Below are positions 12,074 through 23,825 of a stretch of 64,000 nucleotides of DNA, piece after piece. The translations under genes were made by a program, and so were the position numbers. The notes below the pieces were generated by a model, which worked only from the letters and a program-made list of their open reading frames with translations, ran no database searches and was not told the origin of the DNA. Source of the DNA: Dipteris shenzhenensis (taxonomy: Eukaryota > Polypodiophyta > Polypodiopsida > Gleicheniales); the NCBI GenBank assembly GCA_047967505.1, contig CM106538.1. One strand, given 5' to 3'. How positions within the stretch are numbered: the stretch's first letter is position 1; every line of letters begins with the position of its first letter.

Positions 12074-12425
12074 TGTGAAGATAGTGGGAGAGAGGGAAGG
12101 AGTCTCACTTGCAGCTTTCTCACATACACAATGGGGGAATACACACAAAGGTGGAGGCTAAAAACAGTTTTCCTCTTCTTAGTTGTGAAAGCCAAAAGAA
12201 ATCTAGTACAAAGAAATAGAAGAACCCTATATGTGGGTCTCAAACCAAACTCAGCTAACTAAGGTGGCATACTAATTGAGCCACGAACTAGAGTACATAA
12301 GGATAGCTGTCATTCAGCTATTATTCATGGGCGGTGTACCAACCGCATCTGCAGCTAACAAGTCGGTGACATAAATGCACAACAGTCACCTTGGCATATC
12401 ATGAGTGGAGCTCGATATCTCAACA
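12074..12425 (-). repeat. 3' LTR of element B
   Basis: This 352-bp LTR in reverse orientation begins TGTGAAGATAG on the plus strand and ends GATATCTCAACA. It pairs with 17287-17638 at the same length and roughly 95% identity by eye. Confidence 0.96.
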
Positions 12426-12442
12426 CTCCCCCTCGAGCTCAA
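12426..12442 (-). other. Polypurine tract of element B
   Basis: On the minus strand the sequence just before the 3' LTR is gagctcgagggggag. A G-rich purine run in this position primes plus-strand DNA synthesis in LTR elements. The same tract precedes the 3' LTR of element C. Confidence 0.85.
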
Positions 12443-12451
12443 TCCCAATTC

Positions 12452-14478
12452 CTACACACCAAGCAGGTCTCTAAACTTGCATAGCTTCTCTGCGCCCAAT
12501 GCCTTCGTGAATATGTCAGCTACCTGATCCTCTGTGCTGACATAAACTAGATCAATAAGACCTAGTAAAACCTTCTCCCGCACATAGTGATAATGTAACT
12601 CAATGTGCTTTGTTCTAGCATGATAGACTGGGTTATTTGCCAAGTGTATACTACTCATGTTGTCACAATAAATGACAACTGGCCCATCTGTAGACTGATG
12701 CATATCATAAAGTAGCTTATGCAACCAAGCTACCTCACATGCAGCCGTTGCTGCACCCCTGTACTCAGCCTCTGTGCTCGACAAGGCAATTGTAGGCTGT
12801 ATCTTGCTGCTCCAAGTGACTACAGCACTCCCAAAAGAGAACACATATCCACTGGTAGATCGTCTATCAAAAATACTACCAGCCCAATCAGCATCAGTGT
12901 ATCCATGCAGCTGTATCTGAACCCCAGTCTCATAAAATATTCCATACTGCAATGTGGACTTCACATACCTGAGTATGCATCTAGCCGCATCCAAATGCGG
13001 TTTCCTTGGAGCCTGCATAAACTGACTTACCAATCCAATAGCATAGCTCAAATCTGGCTTGGTAATAGTCATACAAATCAAACTTCCTACTATGCGTCTG
13101 TACATAGTAGGGTCTTCCAGAAGCTCACCTGCATCTGCGCTCAGCTTCACATTCTGCTCCAAAGGAACTGAAATAGGCTTACATCCTGTCATCCCATATT
13201 TGGACAGCATGTCCAATCCATACTGCCTCTGCAAGAGCCGTATCCCACTTGGTGATCTAATCACCTCAATGCCCAAGAAATAACGCAGCTCTCCCAAATC
13301 CTTCATCTCAAACTTCTGCTTCAATAGCATTTTCACATGAAGGATATCTTCATCACTATCACCTGTGATGATCAAATCATCAAGATAAATGACAAGCAGC
13401 ATAATACCTTTCTCTATTTTTCTCACATAAAGTGAGAAATCTGCCTTGGAAATCTAAAAGCCAATAGTGACAAGATACTATCCTATCTTGTCAGACCATG
13501 CTCTAGGTGCTTGCTTCAAGCCATACAATGCTTTCTTCAACCTGCAAACAAACTCAGGATGAACAGCATGAACATAACCTGGTGGCTGCTCCATAAAGAC
13601 GTCTTCTTGCAAATCACCATGCAAGAAAGCATTCTTTACATCCATCTAATGTAAAGACCATCCCTTTGATGCAGCCATAGCAATGACTGCTCTTATGGTT
13701 GCCATCCTTGCAACCGGACTAAATGTTTCTTCATAATCAATGCCATATGTCTGTGCATACCCCTTGACAACTAATCTTGCCTTGTATCTGTTCACAGAAC
13801 CATCTACATTGTGCTTCACCTTATAAACCCACTTACAGCCAATTGCATTCTTGTCATTAGGCAAAGGCACCGATTCCCATGTAGCATTTGCTTCCAAGGC
13901 ATCCATTTCTTCATCCATGGTCCCATTTTTCTTTTCCCATGGCTTGCTCAAAAGAAGTGGGTTCTGTTTCCTGTATCACTTTGACCATATAGGCATAGTG
14001 AATGGCTATAAATCCATCATATTTCAGCCTATCCATGGGATATCTAGCTCTGGTAGACCTGCGCAAAATAGGCTCACTTCCAGGTGCTCTCAAGACATCC
14101 CTGAACTTCTTTACTCCAGGTGTAACAATAGAAGGAATACCCAACTCATCATCAATGCTCTATTCTGAGCCACTGGATTCACCATCCACATAAGAGTGAC
14201 TTGCATTCACATCAATCATGGGCTGATCTACCTTCTCTTTTCCTTTTCGTGATACCGGCATACCACTATCTGCATTGCTTTGCGGAGATTCTCCTAATCT
14301 CAATCTGCCTATCCATGGCGAAGTATGTGAACCACTGCTAGAGGACACTGCAGGTCCACTAATATTTTGTGATTGCTGCTATGAATTCTGTGCAGCATTA
14401 CCATTTTGTGCATCTACATCATCAATCACATTTACTGTTTATACCAGCTGCTCATCTCATCAAAGACAACATCTCTGC
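12452..14478 (-). pseudogene. Copia reverse transcriptase and RNase H of element B (broken)
   Basis: The longest intact piece (13426-12452, 324 codons) starts in the RT palm with the catalytic block VIYLDDLIITG and runs through 'YTDADWAGS', 'STEAEYRGAA' and '[12 protein letters not shown]', the RNase H landmarks of copia elements, ending at the natural stop before the polypurine tract. Upstream, 13951-13646 holds the RT fingers ('[19 protein letters not shown]', '[18 protein letters not shown]') and ends at a TAG that replaces Gln in 'LHQMDVKNAF'. Another stop lies between them near 13456. RT copies element RNA to DNA and RNase H removes the RNA. The domain is complete but interrupted. Confidence 0.94.
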
Positions 14479-15855
14479 TCATTGTAAACTTACGAGTAGA
14501 AGGGTTATAGATCTATACCCTTTGTGCTGCAGAGAATAACCAATAAAGATGCACTTTTTAGCTTTTGGATCCAACTTGGACCTCAACTCATCTGGCACAT
14601 GAACATAGGCAATGCAACCAAAAAATTTCAAATGAGAAATATCTCGTTTCCTACCAGTATACATCTCCTCTGACATCATGCCATGTATTGTTGCAGTGAG
14701 AGTCTTGTTCATTATGTTAACTGCTGTAGCAACTGCTTCAGCCCAATAATAATATGGTAGGTCTTTTTCATTTAGCATGGCCCGAGATACCTCTCCAATA
14801 TGCCTGTTTTTCCTTTCTGCAAGTCCATTTTGCTGTGGGGTATGACTGCATGAATATTGTTGCTTTATGCCATGCTCCTGTAGGAACCTTGCAAACTCAT
14901 TTGAGAGGTACTCTCCCCCTCCATCTGACCTTAGGCATTTTATTTGTAGGCCTGTTTCTTTTTCAACCATAGCTTTAAAAGCTTTGAAGTGCCCAAACAC
15001 TTCACTTTTCTTTTTCATAAAACACACCCAAACTTTTCTGCTGTAGTCATCAATAAAAGTGACAAAATAATGACAGCCTCCAATAGATGCAGCTTTAGTA
15101 GTCCACACATTAGAGTGGATTAATTCCAATGGCTTCTTACTCTCTTGAACATGCCTAGGAAATGGTTTCCTTGCCTATTTTCCAAATTGACAGGCTTCAC
15201 ATACCTTATGCATTTCTGCAACCTTGAATTTAGGCAATCCTGCAATAATATTTTGGGCCTGCATTGATTTAAGTCGCTGTACATTAACATGACCAATGCG
15301 TTTATGCCATGTATCAATATATGCAACTACACAGGTCCCATGCACAAACATTGCTGCACTCAATTCAGGCATGTCCGCATCCAACGTAAACATCCTGCCC
15401 TTCTTCTTTCCTTTTGCTATCAAGCGACCGTTATTTTTCATATCCTCAACAAAGCATCCATGAGGATTAAATCTGACCTGCAAGCCCTGCTCAACCATTT
15501 GACCAACAGAAACCAGGTTCTTGGTGATATTCGGGACATGAAATACATCAGACAAGTATTTCTTTTTCCCATCCTGCATAGACAAAGGAATTTTACCAAT
15601 CTGCACAATAGGATGTGAAGTATCATCACCAGTCTCCACAAATCTTGGTCTTTCCATTTTCCTTGCATCCTGCATCCATTCTGCATGACCTGTCATGTGG
15701 TTTGACGCACCTGAGTCAACATACCACACATCATTTCTTTCTTCTGCACTTGTCATAGAATTGGTCATGTGCTGCACCATAAACAGATGCTCATTTCTGT
15801 CATCACCCTGTCTACTAGAAGATGCATAATTGCCTTGCTGCAATTTTCCATTCAT
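14479..15855 (-). pseudogene. Copia protease and integrase of element B (broken)
   Basis: The piece 15855-15175 contains the intact protease site VDSGASNHMTG, then the GAG-pre-integrase HHCC zinc region ('HKRIGHVNVQRL', 'CEACQFGK'). After a stop near 15175 the core integrase follows (15129-14479) with TFIDDYSRKVWV, LRSDGGGEYLSN and NGLAERKNRH, the three acidic catalytic blocks. Integrase inserts the cDNA and makes the 5-bp duplication seen here. All catalytic residues are present; only nonsense and frame changes disable this copy. Confidence 0.94.
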
Positions 15856-16743
15856 AATGTCATTCTACTTTTTGTAGCAGTCTTTAGCCATATGACCCAT
15901 TTTACCACAATAGTAGCATTCAACATTGCTGTTTGCATTTTGGCCTCTCTGCCATCCACCACGACCTCTTTGGCTCCCCCTGCCTCTAGAGTTACCACAT
16001 CCTCCTCCAAAGGACTGGTTTTCTTGAGTTTGCTGCATATTCTAATTTCTACCACAGCCTCTAGATCGGCCTCCTCTACCTCTGCCTCTACCTCTTCTAG
16101 TATTTGAGTAGAAGACAGTTTCTTTTGAAGTTCCTCCTGAAGAAGATGCGCCACCATTTCTCTGCTCTTCAGAAATTAGAAGAGCAAACAACTCGTCAAA
16201 ATCAGGAAATTTTTCACGGACGGCAATGAATGCCTGGAACTATGCATAATCCTTTCCTAGACCATTCAAGGTCACAAAAACTAGATCATCATCTTCCATT
16301 GGCAAACCAATGGAAGCAAGTGCATCTGCAATTTTCTTCACCTTCATGTGGTAGTCATTGATGCTCATAATTTCTCTCTGCACATTGTGCAACTCCTGCT
16401 TGAGCTGCATTTTCCTGGCTTGCGTATTTGTGCTGTACATTTTTGCCAAAGTATCCCATGCCTCCTTTGGCATACTTGCATCCTGAATATGCACAATCAT
16501 AGAATCCGAAATACTGATAGACAGCCAATACATAACTTTTCTGGCTCTCTCATGCCATCCTTTAAATGCCTGCATTTCCTGTTGATTGGGAACATTAGGA
16601 AGAACTAGTTCTTCTTCATTTCCTGTAATGAACTCCCAATAGCCTTTTCCCATAAGGAAATTCGTCATTCTAAACTTCCATGCTTGGAAGTTGTTCTTGT
16701 CAAGCTTTTCAGTGACAATCTGTGAAAGAGAATCAGACGCCAT
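15856..16743 (-). pseudogene. Copia Gag of element B (broken)
   Basis: The start ATG at 16743 gives MASDSLSQIVTEKLDKNNF, the same N-terminus as in A. The frame is open to about 16240 and then broken, resuming through the Gly/Arg-rich segment and the CCHC knuckle CYYCGKMGHMAKDC (about 15880-15930). An upstream in-frame Met (16758) exists, but the MASD start is conserved between copies, so I prefer it. TAG codons occur at Gln positions in the Gly-rich part, as in A. Confidence 0.92.
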
Positions 16744-17274
16744 TACAGAACACTGCAAAAGATTCTGTCATTGCAAAAAACACAGCTTCTGCCTCACAGA
16801 GGCAAATCTGCAAAACTGACGAAAGTGGTATTTGACCACACAGTCACTTCCTAGTGATGATTTTGCATGAACAGGCAATAAGGATGATTCTGTAACTCCC
16901 AATATCTTTGCGCACAGGCATACGATGCGATTTCTGTGGCAACTTTTCATTGACCTGCAGAGCAGTGTTCGCACAGCAAAAATAGGGCCTTTTTCTGAGT
17001 GCCTGCGAAGAACTTCTGCCTTCAAAACGGGCCCCGAAATGGCCTCGAATCAGAAAAATAAAGTCACCAAGGGCTACGTCTTCTCTCGCAGCATATACTG
17101 CCCTCTCGCCACATCGCGAAGGGCGTCTCAATCTGAGACAGTGCACTCTTGCACTTTTGGCTGTACTACCTGCAGAGATTTTCTCCCAAACTCGAACAAG
17201 GAAAGCAACACTGGTCCTCTTACCAGGACACCGCGAACTTGCTTTGCTTTCTTGAGCTCCTTACCACGAACCAG

Positions 17275-17286
17275 GCTCTGATACCA
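17275..17286 (-). other. Primer-binding site of element B
   Basis: On the minus strand the sequence tggtatcagagc directly follows the 5' LTR and is fully complementary to the 3' end of initiator methionine tRNA. Confidence 0.95.
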
Positions 17287-17638
17287 TGTGAAGATAGTGG
17301 GAGAGAGGGAAGGAGTCTCACTTGCGGCTTTCTCACATACACAATGGGGGAATACACACAAAGGTGGAGGCTGAAAACAATTTTTCTCTTCTTAGTTGTC
17401 AAAGCCAAAAGAACTCTAGTACAAAGAAATAGAAGAACCCTATATGTGGGTCTCAAACTAGACTCAGCTAACTAAGGTGGCATACTAACTAAGCCATGAA
17501 CTAGAGTACATAAGGATAGCTGTCATCTAGCTATTATTCATGGGTGGTGTACCAACCACATCTGCAGCTAACAAGTCGGTGACATAAATGCACAATGGTC
17601 ACCCTGGCATATCGTGAGTGGAGCTCGATATCTCAACA
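17287..17638 (-). repeat. 5' LTR of element B
   Basis: This 352-bp LTR in reverse orientation is the partner of 12074-12425. About 19 mismatches are visible between the two, mostly transitions. Confidence 0.96.
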
Positions 17639-17643
17639 CATGG
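17639..17643. other. Target-site duplication CATGG (right of element B)
   Basis: This is the second copy of CATGG. The coding sequence of element A resumes directly after it. Confidence 0.95.
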
Positions 17644-20099
17644 GACCGGTGTAGTTGCAGATATTGATATTTGGCATAAACGCATTGGTCATGTTAATGT
17701 ACAGCGACTTAAATTAATGAAGGCCCAAAATATTGTTGCAGGATTTCCTAAGTTCAAGGTTGCAGAAATGCATAAGGTATGTGAAGCCTATCAATTTGGA
17801 AAACAGGCAAGGAAACCATTTCCTAGACATGTTCAAGAGAGTAAGACGCCATTGGAATTAATCCACTCTGATGTGTGGACTACTAAAGCTGCATCTATTG
17901 GAGGCTATCATTATTTTGTCACTTTTATTGATGACTACAGCAGAAAAGTTTGGGTGTATTTTATGAAAAAGAAAAGTCAAGTGTTTGGGCATTTCAAAGC
18001 TTTTAAAGCTATGGTTAAGAAAGAAACAGGCCTGCAAATAAAATGAGTTTGCAAGGTTCCTGCAAGAGCATGTCATAAAGCAACAATATTCATGCAGTCA
18101 TACCCCACATCAAAATGGACTTGCAAAAAGGAAAAACAGGCATATTGGAGAGGTATCGCGTGCCATGCTCAACGAAAAAGACCTACCAGATTATTATTGG
18201 GTTGAAGCAGTTGCTACAGCAGTCTACATAATGAACAAGAATTCCACTACAGCAATACAGGTAGGAAACTAGATATTTCTCATTTGAAAGTTTTTGGTTG
18301 CATTGCCTAAGTTCATGTGCCAGATGAGTTGAGATCCAAGTTGGATCCAAAAGCTGAGAAGTGTATCTTTATTGGTTATTCTCTACAGCAGAAAGGGTAT
18401 AGATGCTATAACCCTTCTACTCATAAGTTTACAGTGATCAGAGATGTTGTTTTTTATGAGATGAGCAGCTGGTATAAACCAGTGAATGTGAGTGATGATG
18501 TAGATGCACAAAATGGTAATGTTGCACAGAATTCATAGCAGCAATCACAAAATATTAGTGGACCTGTAGTGTCCTCTAGCAGTGGTTCACATACTTCGCC
18601 ATGGACAGAGGCAGATTGAGATCACAAGAATCTCCTTAAAGCAATGCAGATAGTGGTATGCAAGTATCACAAAAGGTAAAAGAGAAGGTAGATCAGCTCA
18701 TGGTTGATGTGAATGTAGGTCACTCTTATGTGGATGGCAAATCCAGTGGCTCAGAACAGAGCCTTGATGATGAGTTGGGTATTCCTTCTATTGTTACACC
18801 TAGAGTAAGGAAGATAAGGGATGTTTTGAGAGCACCTAGTAGTGAGCCTATTTTGCATAGGTCTACTAGAGTTAAGTATCCTGTGGATAGGCTGAAATAT
18901 GATGGATTTACATCCATTCACTATTCCTATATGGTCAAAGTGATACATGAACCAGAACCCACTTCTTTTGAGCAAGCCATGGGAAAAGAAAAATGGGAGA
19001 AAGCCATGGATGAAGAAATGGATGCCTTGGAAGCAAATGCTACGTGGGAATTGGTGCCTTTGCCTAAAGACAAGAATGCAATTGGCTGCAAGTGGGTCTA
19101 TAAGGTGAAGCACAATGCAGATGGTTCTGTGAGCAAATACAAGGCAAGATTATTTGTCAAGGGGTATTCACAGACCTATGGTATTGATTATGAAGAAACA
19201 TTCAGTCCGGTTGCAAGGATGGCAACTGTAAGAGCAGTCATTGCCATGGCTGCATCAAAGGGATGGTCTTTACAAGAGATGGATGTAAAGAATGCCTTCT
19301 TGCGTGGTGATTTGCAAGAAGAGGTCTATATGGAGCAGCCACCAAGTTATGTGCATGCTGCTCATCCTGAGTTTGTTTGCAGGTTGAAGAAAGCCTTGTA
19401 TGGCTTGAAGCAAGCACCCAGAGCATGGTCTGACAAGATAGGACAGTATCTTGTCACTATTGGCTTTCATATCTCCACGGCAGATTTCTCACTTTATGTG
19501 AGAAAAATAGAGAAAGGTATTATGCTGCTTGTCATTTATGTTGATGATTTGATCATCACAGGTGATAGTGATGAAGATATCCTTCATGTGAAAATGCTAT
19601 TAAAGCAAAAGTTTGGGATGAAGGATTTGGGAGAGCTGCGTTACTTCTTGGCCATTGAGGTAATTAGATCCACAAGTGGGATATGGCTCTTGCAGAGGCA
19701 GTATGGATTGGACATGCTATCCAAATATGGGATGACAGGCTGTATACCTATTTCAGTTCCTTTGTAGCAGAATGTGAAGCTGAGCGCAAATGCAAGTGAG
19801 CTTCTGGAAGACCCTACTATGCATAGACGCATAGTAGGAAGTTTGATTTATATGACCATTACTAGGCCAGATTTGAGCTATGTTATTGGGTTGGTAAGTT
19901 AGTTTAATCAGGCTCCAAGAAAATCGCATTTGGATGCGGCTAGACGCATATACTAAGGTATGTGAAGTCCACATTGCAGTATGGACTATTTTATGAGACT
20001 GGGGTTCAAATACAGTTGCATGGATACACTGATGCTGATTGGGCTGGTAATATTTCTAATAGACGATCTACCAGTGGATATGTGTTCTCTTTTGGGAGA
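17644..20099 (+). pseudogene. Copia Pol of element A, second half (IN-RT-RNase H, truncated)
   Basis: Coding resumes with the HHCC zinc region ('HKRIGHVNVQRL', 'CEAYQFGK', where the second Cys is now Tyr) and TFIDDYSRKVWV. At about 18045 a deletion of some 35 bp removes the LRSDGGGEY block, including the second catalytic Asp of integrase; a second deletion near 18260 removes about 30 bp. The RT (18658-19767) is open through '[19 protein letters not shown]', '[19 protein letters not shown]' and VIYVDDLIITG, then stops at a TAG near 19765. RNase H begins ('YTDADWAGN') and is cut at about 20099. The RT domain itself is unusually complete for this family. Confidence 0.94.
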
Positions 20100-20261
20100 T
20101 TCATTTCTCATTGTCCTATTTCCCTATTGGTTGGCTGGATGATAGTTCCATTTTTTTTTGGTGTGCCATAGTTTTTTGTTTGACTTGTTCAAATCTGATT
20201 GACTAAAGTGAAGGCATGACATAAACCATGTGAGGATGTAGGAAAAGTGGCTATGGAAAAG

Positions 20262-20600
20262 ATGCCCCTAGATATAGTTTCCCTAGTGAAACTATAGCTT
20301 TGCTATAATTTGCTACCTTGTGGACTCCATGTGAAATGGCCTCTAGATATAATTTCACTAGTGAAACTATAGTTTTGCTACATTTTGCCAGCTTGTGAAA
20401 TGGCCTCCCGATAAAATTTTTCTAGCAAAACTATAATTTTACTACTTCTTATTACCTTGCAAAATCAAAATGAAATGGCCTCCCATATAGTTTTTCCAAC
20501 AAAACTATAGTTTTGCTACTTCTTGCTACCTTGCAAACAGTTACTCTCGATGAAATGGCCTCCGATAAAACTATTGTCTCGCTACATTTTGCTACCACCT
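20262..20600. repeat. Degenerate minisatellite, units of about 65-85 bp
   Basis: About five diverged units share the phrases 'gaaatggcctc', 'actatagttttgctac' and 'tgctaccttg' in the same order. Spacing varies because of small indels. There is no coding content. Confidence 0.8.
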
Positions 20601-20769
20601 TCAATCCATGATTAAATCCATGAACCTTCTTCCAAATAAATATGGATGAGGAAACTATAACTTATGAGATTGTGGATGTGCCACCTAGACATGGGAGTTA
20701 TGCATCTACATGTGGGAATTTTGTTTGAATGTGGATGTGGGAGGCTATTGAAAAATTTTGAATCTAGTG

Positions 20770-20895
20770 CTTCTATAGCACTTAAAAAGCAATGTCCGAG
20801 ACACCTCTTTTTAGTGTAGCCAAATTTAGTTCTTCTATAAGCAGAGTATAAGCACTCAAAATGCAATGTCCCGGACACTTCTTTTTAGTTGAGCC
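20770..20895. repeat. Short direct repeat (two copies, about 71 bp apart)
   Basis: The block 'gcaatgtccgagacacctctttttagt' near 20790 recurs with a few changes near 20861, followed in each case by 'gccaaa'. It is a simple duplication without recognised function. Confidence 0.7.
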
Positions 20896-22916
20896 AAACA
20901 TGCATACACCTAGCTGTAGTTGTACGAACATAATTTCCCAATGAATTCATATGCCATTTCTTTGAGTCTTCATCATGTTTGAAGTAATTCTAAGACAACC
21001 ATAAGTCATTCATATGGTTAATTAGATTGTTTACTACACTTGTGTCTTTGCTAATGGAAAATCATATTTTAGTTAAAGAAATAAAGGTTAAACTATAATC
21101 CATTGGTTTTGTGGAGCATTATAAACTATATTAAATTAGAACAAAATTACATGTGTATGTTATTGTATGTCGCTATGAAACACAATTTAGAATGTAATTA
21201 ACTATGAAATGTGGTCAATACAAGCCTTATACATAAAGAGGGGTATTTTGTACATGGTTCATTATGTGCAAATTTAAATATATGTAGTAATGATGAATCA
21301 TACATTATGTATATATGTATATCTAATATCAACCTTACAAACAGAACAAGGGAAATGTTTCCACATGGATAAATAGAGGTCTTGTAAGCTTTCTAACCTA
21401 ATTTTCTTATGCCTTGGCTGGCTTGTGTTTGTTTTGACTTGTAGTTTATTCATATTTGGCCAAGTTGCATACTTAAAGATGAGTTCCCTTGTTGCACTAT
21501 ATGTTTCATGTCACCAATTCTCAAGTCATGTTGGTCTTTCTGCTTTGTCTGGAGCTAATTTGTAATAGTTGCTACCAAATTGTGAGAGATGCTGACAATT
21601 TGTAACAGTTTGCTGCTAGTTTGTAACAATTACTTTTGTTGTGTATTCATATTCTTTGCTCATATTGATTTACTTCTCACACTTTCAGTATCCTGCATTA
21701 TATATACCATATTTGAATGTGGGAGTGAATAAGGGATATGGAAGGTTTTTCCTAAAGTGTGGCATATAGGAAACAAGAAGTTTGTAGATGGGAGATTAAC
21801 AACTTTCGTTACAAAATTATCATATTTCAAATCAATTTCCCTGATGAGAATATCAAACTCTTTTGCAACTCTTAAGAATCAACCTCCCATATGGGTTTGG
21901 CAATATGCCGAGGTACTTATGGGGATCACAAAGGGTCATTACAACAAGTATATTATGACGATTCATGTCTATCCAATGTAAATCATCATTACCACTAACA
22001 ATGGTGCATGTGTGCTCAATAGCATTGGCTAGATTGAGAGCATGAGGCTATTGTGTTATGTCTTTGTGAATCAATGTCTTGGAAATGCTAAATTTCCCTA
22101 GAATGTGCCATAAAAATAAAATAGATGCATGTACCCATCGGCGGTGGTACATAAACTTTCACAAGTCTCATGATTGGGGGCACTAGAATTCTTGTAGGCT
22201 TTGCAACATGGATGGGTGGATTCCATGACCTCCCTAAGTTTAGATCTTACAGGGGTGGCATCCCTAGTCACACTGGTAGAAGTGCTAGTCTTGAATCACC
22301 ATGTCCCTAATTTGTGGTGGCTATAGGCATCGTGGGGGGTGTCTGAGCTCTTTGTTGGTAAGGGCCTATTTTGTGTGGACTAGGTGATGATGTCTCGCTT
22401 TCTTCACTTGCGATGGATCAATGTGTGTTGATGGATGGGGCTTCCTCTTCCCTGTTTCTCATAGGTCTGGTACTAAAATCTATCCCCTTGACCTAGTTTG
22501 GCCTGAATATATTTGGGCCACAATGTATTGTATATCTTTTAGTACATCCCTCCTCCTTGTTCTCCAAAATGTAATTTAGGGGATACATATGTCATCCATG
22601 CATTGGGATGTGATATTATCATTTTCTAGTGAGGCACAAATCCCTCTTGCTATGGATCCCCTGTGGTTCCTACCCATGAGGTACGCATCAGGGCAGAGGA
22701 TCCATAGGACCCTTTTCCTTGTGCATAACCTTAGGGTTTTGCATAGTCCATTTGGGTGCCATGAGATTGTACTTAGGCCCCATGAGTCCTTTCCCTCACC
22801 ATGTGTGCCTCTCTAGCCTCTTACTCCCTTTGAAGGGAGATAGAGTTCTCTAGGGGATTGGTGGGTCCTATAGGGTCTTGCCTAAATTCAAATGTACTGA
22901 CAGATTTGTGGGGTGT

Positions 22917-22921
22917 GGCAG
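22917..22921. other. Target-site duplication GGCAG (left of element C)
   Basis: GGCAG here is repeated at 28212-28216, immediately outside the two LTRs of element C. Confidence 0.95.
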
Positions 22922-23280
22922 TGTTGAGATATCGAGCTCCACTCGTGATATGCTAGGGTGACCGTTGTGCATTTATGTCACTGACTTGTTAGCTGCAGAT
23001 GCGGTTGGTACACTGCCCATGAATCATAGCTGGATGACAGCTATCTTTATGTACTCCAGTTAGTGGCTCAGTTAGTATGCCACCTAGGATAGCTGAGTTT
23101 GGTTTGAGACCCACATATAGGGTTGATCTATTCCTTTTGTACTAAGAGAAAAACTTATTTTGTCTTTCACAACTAAGAAGAGAAAACTCTTTTCAGCCTC
23201 CACCTTTGTGTGTATTCCCCCATTGTGTATGTGAGAAAGCTGCAAGTAAGACTCCTTACCTCTCTCCCACTCTCTTCACA
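22922..23280 (+). repeat. 5' LTR of element C
   Basis: This 359-bp repeat begins TGTTGAGATATC and ends CTCTTCACA, followed directly by the primer-binding site. It pairs with 27852-28211. Confidence 0.96.
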
Positions 23281-23292
23281 TGGTATCAGAGC
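23281..23292 (+). other. Primer-binding site of element C
   Basis: tggtatcagagc, an exact complement to the initiator methionine tRNA 3' end, adjoins the LTR without a gap. Confidence 0.95.
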
Positions 23293-23825
23293 TTGGTTCG
23301 TGGTACGGAGCTCAAAAAGTAAACCAAGTTCACAGTGTCTTGGTAAGAGGATCAGTGTTGCTTTCCTTTTTTGAGTTTGGGAGCAAATCTCTGTAGGTAG
23401 CATAGCCAAAAAGTGCAAGAGTGCACTGTCTCAGATAGGGATGCCCTTTGCGGTGCGGTGAGACGATAGTATATGCTATGGGAAAGGGCAAAGCCCCAGG
23501 TGACATTATTATTTTTTATTTGAGGCCGTTCCGGGGCCCGTTTTGGTGGCGGAAGTTTTCCGCAGGCACTCAGAAAGGTGCCCTGTTTTTCCTGTGCGAC
23601 CACTGTTTCGCAGGTCGGTGAAAAGTTACCACAGAAATTGCATCGTATGCCTATGTGCAGAGATATTAGGAGTGATAGAATCATTCTTATTGCATGTTGA
23701 TGCATAATCGTCACTAGGAAGTGACTGTGTGGTCAAATACCACTTTCGTCAGCTTTGCAGAATTGCCCTTGTGAGGCAGAAGTTGTGTTTTTTGCAGTGA
23801 CAGAATATTTTTGCAGTGGTCTGTA

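Larger units (their letters stand above)
12074..17638 (-). mobile_element. Complete Ty1/copia element B nested in element A
   Basis: This 5565-bp element lies on the minus strand with two 352-bp LTRs (12074-12425 and 17287-17638), a primer-binding site at 17275-17286, a polypurine tract beside the 3' LTR, and a 5-bp target duplication CATGG on both sides. Between them are gag, protease, integrase, reverse transcriptase and RNase H in copia order. By eye the LTRs differ at about 19 of 352 positions, so the insertion is not recent. Coding frames carry several stops and shifts (for example near 16240, 14480, 13646 and 13450), so this copy cannot move by itself. It is the best-preserved full-length copy of the A-D family in the window. 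Confidence 0.96.
9765..20099 (+). mobile_element. Ty1/copia element A, 3'-truncated, interrupted by element B
   Basis: The element starts with a 358-bp LTR (TGTTGAGATATC...CA), followed by a primer-binding site and a copia-ordered gag-PR-IN-RT-RNase H reading. It is split at 12073/17644 by the minus-strand element B, which duplicated CATGG. Removing B and one CATGG rejoins the protein-coding sequence without loss. The copy stops abruptly inside RNase H at about 20099, where unrelated DNA begins; no 3' LTR follows. Many in-frame TAG codons and two deletions in integrase make it inactive. It belongs to the same family as B, C and D, judging from nearly identical LTR and protein sequence. Confidence 0.93.
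20100..22921. other. Unassigned DNA between elements A and C
   Basis: Element A ends abruptly and unrelated AT-rich DNA follows. The only structures found are two local repeat groups listed separately. ORFs of 69-88 codons at 20612-20878, 21757-21981 and 22589-22816 lack recognisable domains. The last five bases (22917-22921) form the left target duplication of element C. Confidence 0.5.
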
